The notes beneath the pieces are model-generated. The model worked only from the letters and a program-made list of their open reading frames with translations. It ran no database searches and was not told the origin of the DNA. 12,298 nucleotides of DNA, from NCBI GenBank assembly GCA_938049075.1, contig CALICZ010000174.1:1-12298 (forward strand), read 5' to 3'. A program made the translations under genes and the position numbers. This document shows, in pieces, positions 1 to 6,947 of the stretch; the stretch's first letter is position 1, and each line of letters starts with the position of its first letter. The DNA comes from an uncultured Candidatus Saccharibacteria bacterium (GTDB taxonomy: Bacteria > Patescibacteriota > Saccharimonadia > Saccharimonadales > Saccharimonadaceae).

Positions 1-390
1 CAGCTGCTCCGCATCAAGTGATTGTTCACCTTCATGTCGACGGACGCGTACCTGCAAGGGAGCGTGCTTTTGCAACGAGCGAACGATGCGCTCGGTAGAG
101 AGCTGCTGCGTATAGTCGATCAGCGCACTCACCACAATAATCGCCAAGATAATCAACCCATCCACCACCGCCTGGTGAAAGAAACTAATCGCCGCTGCTG
201 CAAACAGCACCAGCATAAACACCGAGCAAAATGGCTTGATGAGCCGCCGCCACAGTGGTTCGTGCACAACGCAGATAATATTAGGGCCGTAGTGTTCCAG
301 CCGCTCAGCCACAGCAGCGTCATCGAGACCACGGACGCTAGACGATAGGTCGGCCATCGTCTGCTGGGGGGTTTTGGCATGGTATGTCAT
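1..390 (-). CDS. P-type cation-transporting ATPase, N-terminal fragment (cut by window edge)
   Basis: Reading the minus strand from the ATG at 390 gives 130 open residues that run off the left edge. Residues 21-38 (GLDDAAVAERLEHYGPN) match the Cation_ATPase_N signature found at the start of P-type ATPases of the Ca2+/Mg2+/PMA1 kind. Two hydrophobic segments follow (about 55-72 and 75-93), then a basic stretch entering the actuator domain (QVRVRR, 113-118). These enzymes are membrane pumps that move cations using ATP. The phosphorylation motif DKTGT lies outside the window, so the ion cannot be named. The start is set by a TGCTATAAT extended -10 box 9 nt upstream, which gives an almost leaderless mRNA; I see no Shine-Dalgarno. 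It is divergent from the small membrane protein at 463. An open reading frame in another phase (153-380) is a shadow of this gene. Confidence 0.85.
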   Translation of the reverse strand, partial: MTYHAKTPQQTMADLSSSVRGLDDAAVAERLEHYGPNIICVVHEPLWRRLIKPFCSVFMLVLFAAAAISFFHQAVVDGLIILAIIVVSALIDYTQQLSTERIVRSLQKHAPLQVRVRRHEGEQSLDAEQL

Positions 391-404
391 AATAGATCTA
401 TTAT
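389..404. promoter_or_regulatory. 16-bp perfect palindrome, possible operator
   Basis: ATAATAGATCTATTAT is a perfect inverted repeat running from the ATPase start codon through its -10 box. About 0.2 such 16-bp palindromes are expected by chance in a 12.3-kb random sequence, so it is moderately unusual. Its placement suggests autoregulation or metal-responsive control of the pump, but no regulator is visible in the window. Confidence 0.4.
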
Positions 405-408
405 AGCA
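391..408 (-). promoter_or_regulatory. Extended -10 promoter of the P-type ATPase gene, inside a palindrome
   Basis: On the minus strand TGC TATAAT (-10 hexamer at 405-400) lies 9 nt before the ATG at 390. No good -35 is seen at 17 bp. The 16-bp perfect palindrome at 389-404 covers most of the -10 box and part of the start codon, so a repressor dimer could block both. The box is directly visible; operator function is inference. Confidence 0.65.
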
Positions 409-426
409 CACCAAGCATAAGCGTTC

Positions 427-462
427 TGGACAAATTACCACACATCGGCGTATACTAGAGCC
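427..462 (+). promoter_or_regulatory. Leaderless promoter for the 74-aa membrane protein
   Basis: TGGACA (427-432) and TATACT (451-456) are separated by 18 bp, and the ATG follows 6 nt after the -10 box. Transcription should begin at about the A of the ATG. There is no Shine-Dalgarno. Confidence 0.65.
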
Positions 463-687
463 ATGACAAAAGCTCCACACACCACTGTAACCAAAACTAG
501 GGCAGCAGCCAAAAAATCATCGAAGCGCACTAGCACATCAACCACTTGCCCCTCATTACACCAAGCCGAGCAACCCAAGACCGTTGACTACTACCCCAAC
601 CGCATGACCATCGCTGTCTCAGTGCTGGCTGGCACAGGACTTGTCTTGCTGTGTTTGATGGTGCGGATGACAGTGATTGTAGAGTAA
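463..687 (+). CDS. Small single-pass membrane protein, unknown function
   Basis: This encodes 74 residues. The first 47 are polar and rich in Lys, Arg, Thr and Ser (for example KTRAAAKKSSKRTSTSTT at 11-28), and one hydrophobic segment of about 20-24 residues (roughly 48-72) ends the protein. The basic N-terminus suggests an N-in, tail-anchored topology, with only a few residues outside. The ATG at 463 sits exactly 6 nt behind a good TATACT box with a TGGACA -35, which is the main reason to believe the gene. I recognise no family. It is divergent from the ATPase and lies 48 bp ahead of another small membrane protein, which has its own promoter. Confidence 0.6.
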   Translation: MTKAPHTTVTKTRAAAKKSSKRTSTSTTCPSLHQAEQPKTVDYYPNRMTIAVSVLAGTGLVLLCLMVRMTVIVE

Positions 688-720
688 GCGCACCCACTTC
701 TCATTCCGCCACATCTAGTA

Positions 721-735
721 TGGTATGATAGAGTT
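721..735 (+). promoter_or_regulatory. Extended -10 leaderless promoter for the 189-aa protein
   Basis: TGG TATGAT (-10 hexamer 724-729) ends 6 nt before the ATG at 736. No convincing -35 or Shine-Dalgarno is present. The geometry places the transcription start on the start codon. Confidence 0.65.
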
Positions 736-1305
736 ATGACCCATATTCATCAACCAGTCAAGCGAATCTTTTCTTCACAGTATTTCGTATTATTAAGCAG
801 CTTTTTCTTACTATTTGGTAGCGCTATCATACTTTTGCTTGCGATGTATAGCCGCCCCAACCTTCAGCTACTTAAGAACTCTGCACCAGCAGTTCACTTT
901 TTCTCTACTACCTCTGTTCGCCCACTAGATCAAGCTTATCATCTAGCAGCTACAGATTCGGAGAACGAGCAAAATAATCATCAGTCATCACCAACGACAG
1001 AGGACAAAGAGCTTGGCCGAGCTATTACAGCATTCTTTGGCGGTACATTACTAATTATGCTTATCTCAGCTATTACCATGGTCTTGATCATTATCCTTAT
1101 TCCAGTAACGATCTTCTTCGTCTGGCATAAAATTGGCAGAGTTATTCTCGACAGAATCTCGCAGCCACCACAACCGCCTTATTACTCGCAACCACCGGTT
1201 GCTCCACCAGTTCAGCCTCAGCCACCACAGCCACAGCAGCCGCAGGCTAGCACGTCGACAACACCGGCTGAGCCATCTACCTCTCCCTCGCCCAAGCAAA
1301 AATAA
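736..1305 (+). CDS. Two-pass membrane protein with proline-rich tail, unknown function
   Basis: The product has 189 residues. Transmembrane segments are seen at about 17-37 and 98-130. They enclose a polar loop of about 60 residues (acidic and Asn/Ser-rich at 74-95). After the second segment comes a short basic amphipathic stretch (HKIGRVILDR, 131-140) and then a low-complexity tail of Pro, Gln, Ser and Thr (143-189, with PPQPP and PQPPQPQ runs). The positive-inside rule puts both ends in the cytoplasm and the loop outside. Proline-rich tails often serve as spacers or docking segments, but no partner is evident. The coding DNA is AT-rich: 781-840 has only 18 G/C of 60. The ATG at 736 is fixed by its extended -10 box. 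No family is recognised. Confidence 0.75.
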   Translation: MTHIHQPVKRIFSSQYFVLLSSFFLLFGSAIILLLAMYSRPNLQLLKNSAPAVHFFSTTSVRPLDQAYHLAATDSENEQNNHQSSPTTEDKELGRAITAFFGGTLLIMLISAITMVLIIILIPVTIFFVWHKIGRVILDRISQPPQPPYYSQPPVAPPVQPQPPQPQQPQASTSTTPAEPSTSPSPKQK

Positions 1306-1363
1306 CACAGAGTCAAGCACTACCCCACCGCTAGGTTCTTGCCACTAATCCATTGGCAAATCG

Positions 1364-1379
1364 TGGTATACTAAAGAGC
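1364..1379 (+). promoter_or_regulatory. Extended -10 promoter placing the AI-2E start at 1380
   Basis: TGG TATACT (-10 hexamer 1367-1372) is followed 7 nt later by the ATG at 1380. The in-frame ATG at 1353 lies upstream of this box and could not be on the transcript, so the start at 1380 is preferred. Confidence 0.7.
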
Positions 1380-2513
1380 ATGAGAGTACGGATAGAGATA
1401 GACACGAAGACCTTTGTGCGGTTTTGGCTGGTAGTAATTGGTTTTGCATTTGCAATCCTCGCGATTTATCTGGCGCAGACTGCCTTGATTATGATTGGCA
1501 CGGCGGGGTTCCTCGCGCTGGCGCTCAATGGGCCGGTCAATGCTATCGTCGAGCGCCTGCCTAACCGTAGCCGGACACTCAGCACCGCACTCGCTTTCAT
1601 TAGTATTGTGGCACTACTTGGAGTGGTTCTCGTGCTCGTGGTACCGCCTATCGTCCAGCAGACGAGCAAGTTTGTCGATGCCCTGCCGGGGATGATCCAC
1701 ACAGCAGGCGAGCAGTGGCACAGCTTTGGTACTTTTGCCGAGCAGTATCATATTCAGGCACAAGTCAATCAAGTAGTCGAGAGCGCTCGCGGCAGCGTCG
1801 AGTCATGGACGCGTGGCCTCAGCGGCAACCTTCTCGCTGGTATTAGCTCTGTCTTTTCGGCAGTTGGCTCTGCATTCTTAGTCCTTGTCCTCACCTTCCT
1901 GATGTTGACGGAAGGACCAGCCTGGGCTGAGCGCTTTTGGGGGCTCTACCGCGACCAAGCCACGATGGAACGCCACCAAAAGGTCGCTCACCGCATGCAC
2001 GCTGTGGTAACAGGCTATGTAACGGGACAGCTCACGATCTCAGGCATTGGTGCCCTCTTTGCTGGGGCAGCAGTCTTTGTGCTCAGCCTCTTTTTCTCGG
2101 CTATTCCAGGCAACCTTGCACTTGTCACCATTGCCGTCACCTTCGTCCTAGCACTCATCCCTATGTTTGGTGCCACGATTGCTGGGGTGATGATCTCCCT
2201 TTTACTTGGCTTTAATGCTTTGCCAGGCGGTCTCATCTTTGCAGCATTTTTCATCATCTACCAGCAGATCGAGAATAACTTCATCTCGCCTACCATTCAG
2301 TCGCGCAAGATCGAGCTCACACCACTGGTCGTCCTCGTTGCCATCACCATTGGCCTTTACATCTTTGGTATCATCGGAGGCCTCATCTCCATCCCCATTG
2401 CCGGCTGCTGCAAAGTTCTGCTAGACGACTATCTCGAGCACAATGCCCGCGCCCGCGAAGAATCCACCAAGCCACTAGCTAAGCTGGTGGAGAAAATTAA
2501 GGGCGAGAGCTAA
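1380..2513 (+). CDS. AI-2E family transporter (PF01594, YdiK/PerM-like permease)
   Basis: This is a 377-residue polytopic inner-membrane protein of the usual length for the family. Hydrophobic segments occur near residues 14-50, 68-92, 151-177, 213-240, 244-264, 265-290 and 313-345. Between residues 93 and 150 lies a soluble region typical of the family. The best family marker is the stretch YQQIENNFISPTIQSRK (294-310) followed by a final membrane block ending in the GGLISIPIAG region (333-342). Members are named for putative autoinducer-2 export, but substrates vary and some act as Na+/H+ antiporters, so AI-2 transport is not established here. The start at 1380 gives MRVRIEI and a leaderless mRNA. 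The gene is convergent with the TY-Chap-like gene, with an 80-bp gap. Confidence 0.9.
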   Translation: MRVRIEIDTKTFVRFWLVVIGFAFAILAIYLAQTALIMIGTAGFLALALNGPVNAIVERLPNRSRTLSTALAFISIVALLGVVLVLVVPPIVQQTSKFVDALPGMIHTAGEQWHSFGTFAEQYHIQAQVNQVVESARGSVESWTRGLSGNLLAGISSVFSAVGSAFLVLVLTFLMLTEGPAWAERFWGLYRDQATMERHQKVAHRMHAVVTGYVTGQLTISGIGALFAGAAVFVLSLFFSAIPGNLALVTIAVTFVLALIPMFGATIAGVMISLLLGFNALPGGLIFAAFFIIYQQIENNFISPTIQSRKIELTPLVVLVAITIGLYIFGIIGGLISIPIAGCCKVLLDDYLEHNARAREESTKPLAKLVEKIKGES

Positions 2514-2533
2514 AGCCAATAGAGCTTGACTGT

Positions 2534-2583
2534 TTGTCTATCAGCTGGTCGACACAGCGGTAGTCACAACGCAAGATAGACGA
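2534..2583. repeat. Imperfect inverted repeat between convergent genes
   Basis: GTCTATC (2536-2542) and its complement GATAGAC (about 2575-2581) flank a spacer of about 32 nt in the 80-bp gap between the AI-2E and TY-Chap-like genes. It could help transcript ends from either side, but no T-run follows it, so I do not call a terminator. Confidence 0.25.
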
Positions 2584-2593
2584 TGGGATTGTT

Positions 2594-3127
2594 CTATAGA
2601 TTTGGTCGCCTCGACGCCATCTCAATCCCCAGATCAACCTCAAGCGGATCCTCACCCACGTCCAGCTCATCTACTTCTTCTGCGGAGTAGTAACGACCAT
2701 CTTCTAGCTCTTCAGGAGCGCGCCATGCGTAGTAAGTCAATGAAGTTGGTTCACTGATCTGAAGGATGTCACGCAGGATGTGGACCGATTGTGCTGTGAG
2801 TGAGGCATACGCCGAACTATACGTCGGCAGCAGGAGATGGCGCGAGTAAGCTTCATTTTCATTACTCTGCTGCCACCCTTGATTGACCATAGCGCTGATA
2901 GCACTGGATTTGTGCACACTTGATACATTCCACGTCTGTGGAGGCAGATGTAGTTCACAGACAATCGCCGTGTCGCTAACAACGTAGTGAAGGTACTGTG
3001 TCATATATTTTGCAGACACTTCGGGGATCAGTACAATGTGTACTCGACCGCCAGCGCGCATGAGTGCGCGCGCAAGTCTATTCTCAAACTGTGTCCAGGA
3101 GATTTGGCGCATCGTTGAAACCGTCAT
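2594..3127 (-). CDS. TY-Chap-like domain protein (tentative)
   Basis: The 177-residue product has no membrane segment or signal peptide. Its layout recalls the actinobacterial TY-Chap (T7SS-linked chaperone-like) domain family: an opening helix W-x-x-F with L-x-x-x-L spacing (SWTQFENRLARAL, 10-22), a strand ending in YMTQYLHY (41-48), another strand (TAIVCELHLPP, 53-63), a helix closing with GW (84-85), and a last helix with LRDIL before a Pro (118-127). The C-terminus is acidic (DELDVGEDPLEVDLG, 153-167). The match is by eye to remembered family features and needs profile confirmation. It begins 2 nt after the stop of the upstream gene at 3130 (TAAGCATG), so the two form one transcript. No Shine-Dalgarno is visible, so translation is probably coupled. 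Confidence 0.6.
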   Translation of the reverse strand: MTVSTMRQISWTQFENRLARALMRAGGRVHIVLIPEVSAKYMTQYLHYVVSDTAIVCELHLPPQTWNVSSVHKSSAISAMVNQGWQQSNENEAYSRHLLLPTYSSAYASLTAQSVHILRDILQISEPTSLTYYAWRAPEELEDGRYYSAEEVDELDVGEDPLEVDLGIEMASRRPNL

Positions 3128-3129
3128 GC

Positions 3130-3597
3130 TTAAATACTATTGTATACTTTCGCATACTGCGGAGAAAAGATGTGTATGGCAATAGCTGAACGCCGATTGG
3201 ATATTTGAAACTCACAGCCATTTTCTGCCTTCCAGTATGCAATTTCACGCTCAGCATCACGCTTGATTCGAGGTCTACCCCAAACGGCAGTTCCTGCCTC
3301 TACATAGCCGACAAAAGCGTCGTTCATAAATCTGTCTTGTTCAATTGATTTTGTTGTATCAATATCTGTTAAACTCCACGAGATTATGTCAAGCCCTCTA
3401 ACCGGATCGGATGTGGTTGCCCTCAGTCTCGGCTGACTAACTGGAATATCCTTTGCGATAGTACTTGGATCACTTTCATCCCAACCCAGTTTTTCCATAG
3501 CCGCTGTCAACTTATCTTCTGTGAGTGGCCAATCTTGGTTGACCCAGTAATTTACAAGTTCGACAAATTTTTGTGGGGTAATGCTGTTCCATGTCAT
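3130..3597 (-). CDS. DUF6301-like protein (tentative), first gene of a two-gene unit
   Basis: This encodes 155 residues, cytosolic by sequence. An N-terminal helix with W and LGW (DWPLTEDKLTAAMEKLGW, 22-39) and a C-terminal part reading GTAVWGRPRIKRDAEREIAYW (starting at 102) followed by strands with CEFQISN and AIAIHIFSP resemble the actinobacterial DUF6301 pattern (GeP-x-R then W and paired strands). I place it there only tentatively. The ATG at 3597 is 6 nt behind TGATATACT, giving a leaderless mRNA. The coding DNA is clearly AT-richer than the flanking operon: 3301-3360 has 21 G/C of 60, against 42 of 60 in cysS at 5281-5340. That and the paired actinobacterial-like partner suggest lateral acquisition. 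DUF6301 has no firmly known function. Confidence 0.6.
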   Translation of the reverse strand: MTWNSITPQKFVELVNYWVNQDWPLTEDKLTAAMEKLGWDESDPSTIAKDIPVSQPRLRATTSDPVRGLDIISWSLTDIDTTKSIEQDRFMNDAFVGYVEAGTAVWGRPRIKRDAEREIAYWKAENGCEFQISNRRSAIAIHIFSPQYAKVYNSI

Positions 3598-3612
3598 GAT
3601 GATAGTATATCA
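3598..3612 (-). promoter_or_regulatory. Extended -10 leaderless promoter of the DUF6301/TY-Chap-like pair
   Basis: On the minus strand TGA TATACT (-10 hexamer 3609-3604) ends 6 nt before the ATG at 3597. It gives the pair its own promoter, separate from the cysS operon that ends at 3686. Confidence 0.65.
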
Positions 3613-3685
3613 TCATTTTCTACACGTCATCGCCATTTTGTGCTACCGTACTCATGTCGTGTGCGTGGTTCATTGCGTTATAATA

Positions 3686-4357
3686 CTATCTCGGCACGCA
3701 GCGGTACACCACTGTTTGGTCTCGCATACACAGCTGCACAACTGGCGCAATAACCCCTGTTGTCTCGAGCATATCGGGCGACGACCAATTATAGCATGGT
3801 CTCCCTTTATTACCATATTCAATCGGCGCAACGACTAGATTGTAATAATGATGCATCAGCACCAGCGCACGCAGCGGATCGACAAGCGGCGCGGTTGCCA
3901 TTGGCTCATCAGACATATCAAGCTCCAGTGTTTGCCATGCTGCGTCGGGTATCTCCTCAGTCTCCTCGGATGCGTTATATCTATCGTAGCTCACAGCCAA
4001 GCCACTACCGTTATAGCCAAGGCCTGGCAGTTTCTCAGCATAGTCTGGCAGGTACGCCGCGATAGCGAGGTCAATATTCTCTGGTAGGGTTTTACCCGCA
4101 TCATAGCCCGTCCGCTCAGTCAGCGGCAAATCCTCAGGTGGCAGCCCAGCACTGAGGTACGCTTCACACGCAACAAGGTCGCCTAGTATAATCGTCGCTT
4201 CGTTGATGTCATGATTACTGTGCTCGCTATTCTCATACACTCTGCGCCGCACTGCATCATACACCGCAGTCAAGGCGGTAATCTTCTGGTCTGACGGCGA
4301 TGGTTCTTGCTCTGCCTGTGGTGTAGCAGTTTTTCCTGATAGAGTTTCGTGATTCAT
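3686..4357 (-). CDS. Conserved-looking acidic protein of unknown function, last gene of the cysS operon
   Basis: The product has 223 residues, without signal peptide or membrane segments. The first 25 residues are low-complexity (Pro, Ser, Gln, Glu, Thr), and the rest is a mixed alpha/beta-like, acidic sequence. Notable points are a tyrosine-rich middle (PDYAEKLPGLGYNG near 100-113), a helix with HHYYN near 167-171, and a C-terminus with paired strands (QTVVYRCVPR at the end). I recognise no family. The ATG at 4357 starts one base after the cysS stop (TGATATG), with GAGGAG inside the last cysS codons as Shine-Dalgarno. Translation is therefore coupled to cysS. An in-frame extension up to 4561 would lie inside cysS and is rejected. 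Its position suggests co-expression with translation genes, not necessarily a shared function. Confidence 0.65.
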   Translation of the reverse strand: MNHETLSGKTATPQAEQEPSPSDQKITALTAVYDAVRRRVYENSEHSNHDINEATIILGDLVACEAYLSAGLPPEDLPLTERTGYDAGKTLPENIDLAIAAYLPDYAEKLPGLGYNGSGLAVSYDRYNASEETEEIPDAAWQTLELDMSDEPMATAPLVDPLRALVLMHHYYNLVVAPIEYGNKGRPCYNWSSPDMLETTGVIAPVVQLCMRDQTVVYRCVPR

Positions 4358-4358
4358 A

Positions 4359-5837
4359 TCACTCCTCTGCCCACCACCACACTGGCCCTTGCGGTGTGTC
4401 GCGCACAGCGATGTGTAGCGCGGTGAGATCAGTACGCAGGCGGTCGGCTGTGGGCCAGTCGCGGGTTTCGCGCGCACGCTGGCGCTGGAGGATGAGCTGC
4501 TTAGCCTCATCGGTAATGTCCGGTGTTGACTCACAGAGGTCGAGGCCAAGTAGCTGATCAATCGCCGCTAGCAACTCCTCCAATCCACGATGATACACTG
4601 CTGTCAGTGGTCGCGCTAGCACCCGATCAAACGCTTCGTCGATGAGCCGCAGCGCTTCGGGGGTATTCAGGTCATTGGCGAGCGCCTCACGTACTGCCCC
4701 ACTTGCTGCCAGGAGCGACACATGGCCAGACTGTTCGTCACTCTTACGCTGGTCATCATCCAGGCTCTCATACGTCTGGTGGCGCAGGCACGCCACTTCA
4801 TACCACTTGCGTAGGCGGTTGCGCGCTGCACTGAGGTTTTCCCAGCTAAAGTTCCCCTCGTGCGAGTAGTGGCTCTGCAAGACAAATAACTTGTACTCCA
4901 TGGGGGTGTAGCCCCGCTCAGTGAGGTCGGTCAAGGTGTAACCATTGCCCAGGCTCTTGCTGATCTTCGTGCCATTAACCTTGAGGTGGTTGCAGTGCAG
5001 CCAGTAGTGGGCAAAGGGTTGGCCCGTCGCAGCCTCACTCTGAGCGATCTCGTTGCTGTGGTGGACGGGGATATGATCAATCCCACCAGTGTGGATGTCG
5101 AGCGTTGCGCCAAGGAAGTGCATTGCAATCGCCGAGCATTCCAAGTGCCACCCCGGGAAGCCCATCACTGGCGCGCCATCTGTTGGTGGCTGGTCGAGCA
5201 GCTCCGGTGGCGTGGGCCACTCCATGTCGCGCTTGACGCCAGTTGGCGAGAACTTCCATAGAGCAAAGTCGCTCGCGTGGCGCTTCTCGCTATTGGGGCC
5301 AATCCGTGCCCCCGCCCGCAAGGCTCGCAGATCGAGCCGGGCAAAGTCTGCATAGGCCGGGAAAGTGCTGGTATCAAAATAAATCCCATCACTCGTCTGG
5401 TAGGTGTGCCCCTTACGCTTGAGAGTAATGGCAAGCTGGATTTGCTCGTTAATATAGTCGGTGGCACGGGCCAACTGACTTGGCGGTGTTAAGTGCAACG
5501 CGTTCATCCCGCGGATGAAGTCATCAGCGTAGAATTTAGCAATCTGCCAAGCAGTCTTACCCTCGCGGCGCGCACCCTTCTCGAGCTTGTCTTCGCCTTC
5601 ATCGGCATCGCTCGTTAGGTGGCCGACATCGGTAATGTTCATTACACGCTCCACCTCGTAGCCCTCCGCCTGAAGCATGCGCACCAGGATATCCCAGTAG
5701 ATATACGCTGCCCAGTTGCCAACATGTAAATAGCTATACACTGTTGGCCCACAGGTGTAGAGCGACACCTTGCCAGGCTGGAGCGGTACAAATGTATCGA
5801 GGTGACGGGTCAGTGTATTAGCAAACTTAATCGCCAT
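4359..5837 (-). CDS. cysS: Cysteinyl-tRNA synthetase
   Basis: This 492-residue class I aminoacyl-tRNA synthetase charges tRNA-Cys with cysteine in the cytosol. All signature elements are present: the HIGH-type motif (HVGN, 38-41), the KMSKS-type motif (KISKS, 291-295), and the four zinc ligands that select cysteine (C29 in LYTCGPTVY, C234 in HLECSAIA, H259 and E263 in HHSNEIAQSE). The length is slightly above the usual 460 or so, with a normal C-terminal helical domain (DALR-like and anticodon-binding, about 345-492). The start is MAIKFANT at 5837, which overlaps the end of the DHH gene by 11 bp. The ORF is open up to 5963 but that extension would be antisense-like sequence inside the upstream gene. 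The enzyme is essential, and this appears to be an intact copy. Confidence 0.97.
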   Translation of the reverse strand: MAIKFANTLTRHLDTFVPLQPGKVSLYTCGPTVYSYLHVGNWAAYIYWDILVRMLQAEGYEVERVMNITDVGHLTSDADEGEDKLEKGARREGKTAWQIAKFYADDFIRGMNALHLTPPSQLARATDYINEQIQLAITLKRKGHTYQTSDGIYFDTSTFPAYADFARLDLRALRAGARIGPNSEKRHASDFALWKFSPTGVKRDMEWPTPPELLDQPPTDGAPVMGFPGWHLECSAIAMHFLGATLDIHTGGIDHIPVHHSNEIAQSEAATGQPFAHYWLHCNHLKVNGTKISKSLGNGYTLTDLTERGYTPMEYKLFVLQSHYSHEGNFSWENLSAARNRLRKWYEVACLRHQTYESLDDDQRKSDEQSGHVSLLAASGAVREALANDLNTPEALRLIDEAFDRVLARPLTAVYHRGLEELLAAIDQLLGLDLCESTPDITDEAKQLILQRQRARETRDWPTADRLRTDLTALHIAVRDTPQGPVWWWAEE

Positions 5838-6831
5838 GGGCTGCCTCACTCTCATCATACTCAACGAAGGCTCGGCTGGCTGCCTCGACGATCTCACGCA
5901 TCGCCAGCTGGTAATCCTCATACATCCGCCAACCCGCTGCATAGGCATGGCCACCACCACCAAAGTAGCCAGCGATCATTGCCGCTACTGGCGCATTGCT
6001 GCGGATCTTGCCGGTCAGCTTGCCATCAGGATAGGTCTTGATAGCAATCGCCACATCTACCCCTTCCACTAGACGCATCTCGTCTAGCACAAGCATACTG
6101 GGGTTATATTGGTCGCTATATTCTTGGATCTCCTCCCACGGGATGTGGATGAGCGCCAAGCGGCCATCTAGCATGTACTCGATCCGCTCGATCAAGCGCC
6201 CTTTGTAGCTAAGGATCTCTGGCGCTTTTTTCATAAAGTCACGGCGGCGCACCTCAATGGCGGCATTGCTTGCGCCCAGCCGGGTCAGCTCTGCGGCGGT
6301 CTGGATGGAGTCGGCCGTGGTATTTTGCGTCGTGAGGCCCAGGCTGTCACTCATGATCGCGATGAGGAGGTTCTCTGCCGCTTGTGGGTTGATCGCCCAC
6401 TGAGCATGCTGCGCAAGATTGTAGATGAGCTCGCCAGTCGCCACTACATCTTGATTGATAAGTGTATGGTCAAAGCTTAGGGTACTCTCCGTCGCGTGGT
6501 GATCCAGCACCAGCACTGGGTGCGTCGTGAGGAAGGCGCGAGCACTCGGTGCGTCGAGCACTTTGCTGAGCAAGACATCTGCGCTGGTATCAACAATAAT
6601 CGCCAGCTCGGCACTACTGTCAAACTCATCAGTAATGCGATCCCAGCCGCGGATATACCGCAAATACTTAGGCACTGCCACCGGACAATAGAGCGTCACC
6701 TGCTTACCCATATCGCCCAGGATCTCCTCCAGCGCGAGGCTACTGCCGACGCTGTCACCATCGGGATTTTCAGCTTGGATAATAATAATTTTGTCTGCGC
6801 GTTGGACCGCGCGTATCACTTCATCAAACAT
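5827..6831 (-). CDS. DHH/DHHA1 phosphoesterase, NrnA-like (nanoRNase / pAp phosphatase family)
   Basis: The 334-residue protein carries the DHH domain and the C-terminal DHHA1 domain. Motif I is NPDGD with D24 and D26; motif II is IIVDTS with D81; the DHH triad is at 110-112; motif IV contains IMSDS with D162; and the DHHA1 substrate loop GGGGH is at 291-295. NrnA-type enzymes degrade 2-5 nt RNAs or dephosphorylate pAp or cyclic-dinucleotide products in the cytosol using Mn2+. One deviation stands out: the first His of motif I (H-x-N-P-D-x-D) is Ala here (A20), so one metal ligand is missing. The start at 6831 (MFDEVIRA) is set by the TGCTACACT box 7 nt upstream. The ORF extends to 6900 but that region would not be transcribed. 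It is the first gene of the operon with cysS and the 223-aa gene. Confidence 0.9.
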   Translation of the reverse strand: MFDEVIRAVQRADKIIIIQAENPDGDSVGSSLALEEILGDMGKQVTLYCPVAVPKYLRYIRGWDRITDEFDSSAELAIIVDTSADVLLSKVLDAPSARAFLTTHPVLVLDHHATESTLSFDHTLINQDVVATGELIYNLAQHAQWAINPQAAENLLIAIMSDSLGLTTQNTTADSIQTAAELTRLGASNAAIEVRRRDFMKKAPEILSYKGRLIERIEYMLDGRLALIHIPWEEIQEYSDQYNPSMLVLDEMRLVEGVDVAIAIKTYPDGKLTGKIRSNAPVAAMIAGYFGGGGHAYAAGWRMYEDYQLAMREIVEAASRAFVEYDESEAAHGD

Positions 6832-6847
6832 CTTCTTTAGTGTAGCA
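6832..6847 (-). promoter_or_regulatory. Extended -10 promoter of the DHH-cysS operon
   Basis: On the minus strand TGC TACACT (-10 hexamer 6844-6839) is followed 7 nt later by the ATG at 6831. The intervening AAAGAAG is purine-rich but too close to the promoter to act as a normal Shine-Dalgarno. This favours the 334-aa start over the longer one at 6900. Confidence 0.6.
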
Positions 6848-6947
6848 GAATTTGCCAGCAGGCGCGAGGTATGGTACGGTGGATTTATGGCCTGATACAT
6901 AAGCCGCGGCAGGTCATACAGTAATAATTAACAATCATGGATCGTGA

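Noticed and set aside
22..380. ORFs at 22-348 (+) and 153-380 (-)
   Set aside because: Both are out-of-frame shadows of the P-type ATPase fragment, which is read in another minus-strand frame and open to the window edge.
4358..4561. N-terminal extension of the 223-aa protein to 4561
   Set aside because: It overlaps the cysS C-terminus in another frame and is low-complexity; the ATG at 4357 has a Shine-Dalgarno and one-base spacing from the cysS stop.
5838..5963. N-terminal extension of cysteinyl-tRNA synthetase to 5963
   Set aside because: It lies inside the DHH coding sequence, has no synthetase homology, and the MAIKF start at 5837 fits both the family N-terminus and the operon overlap.
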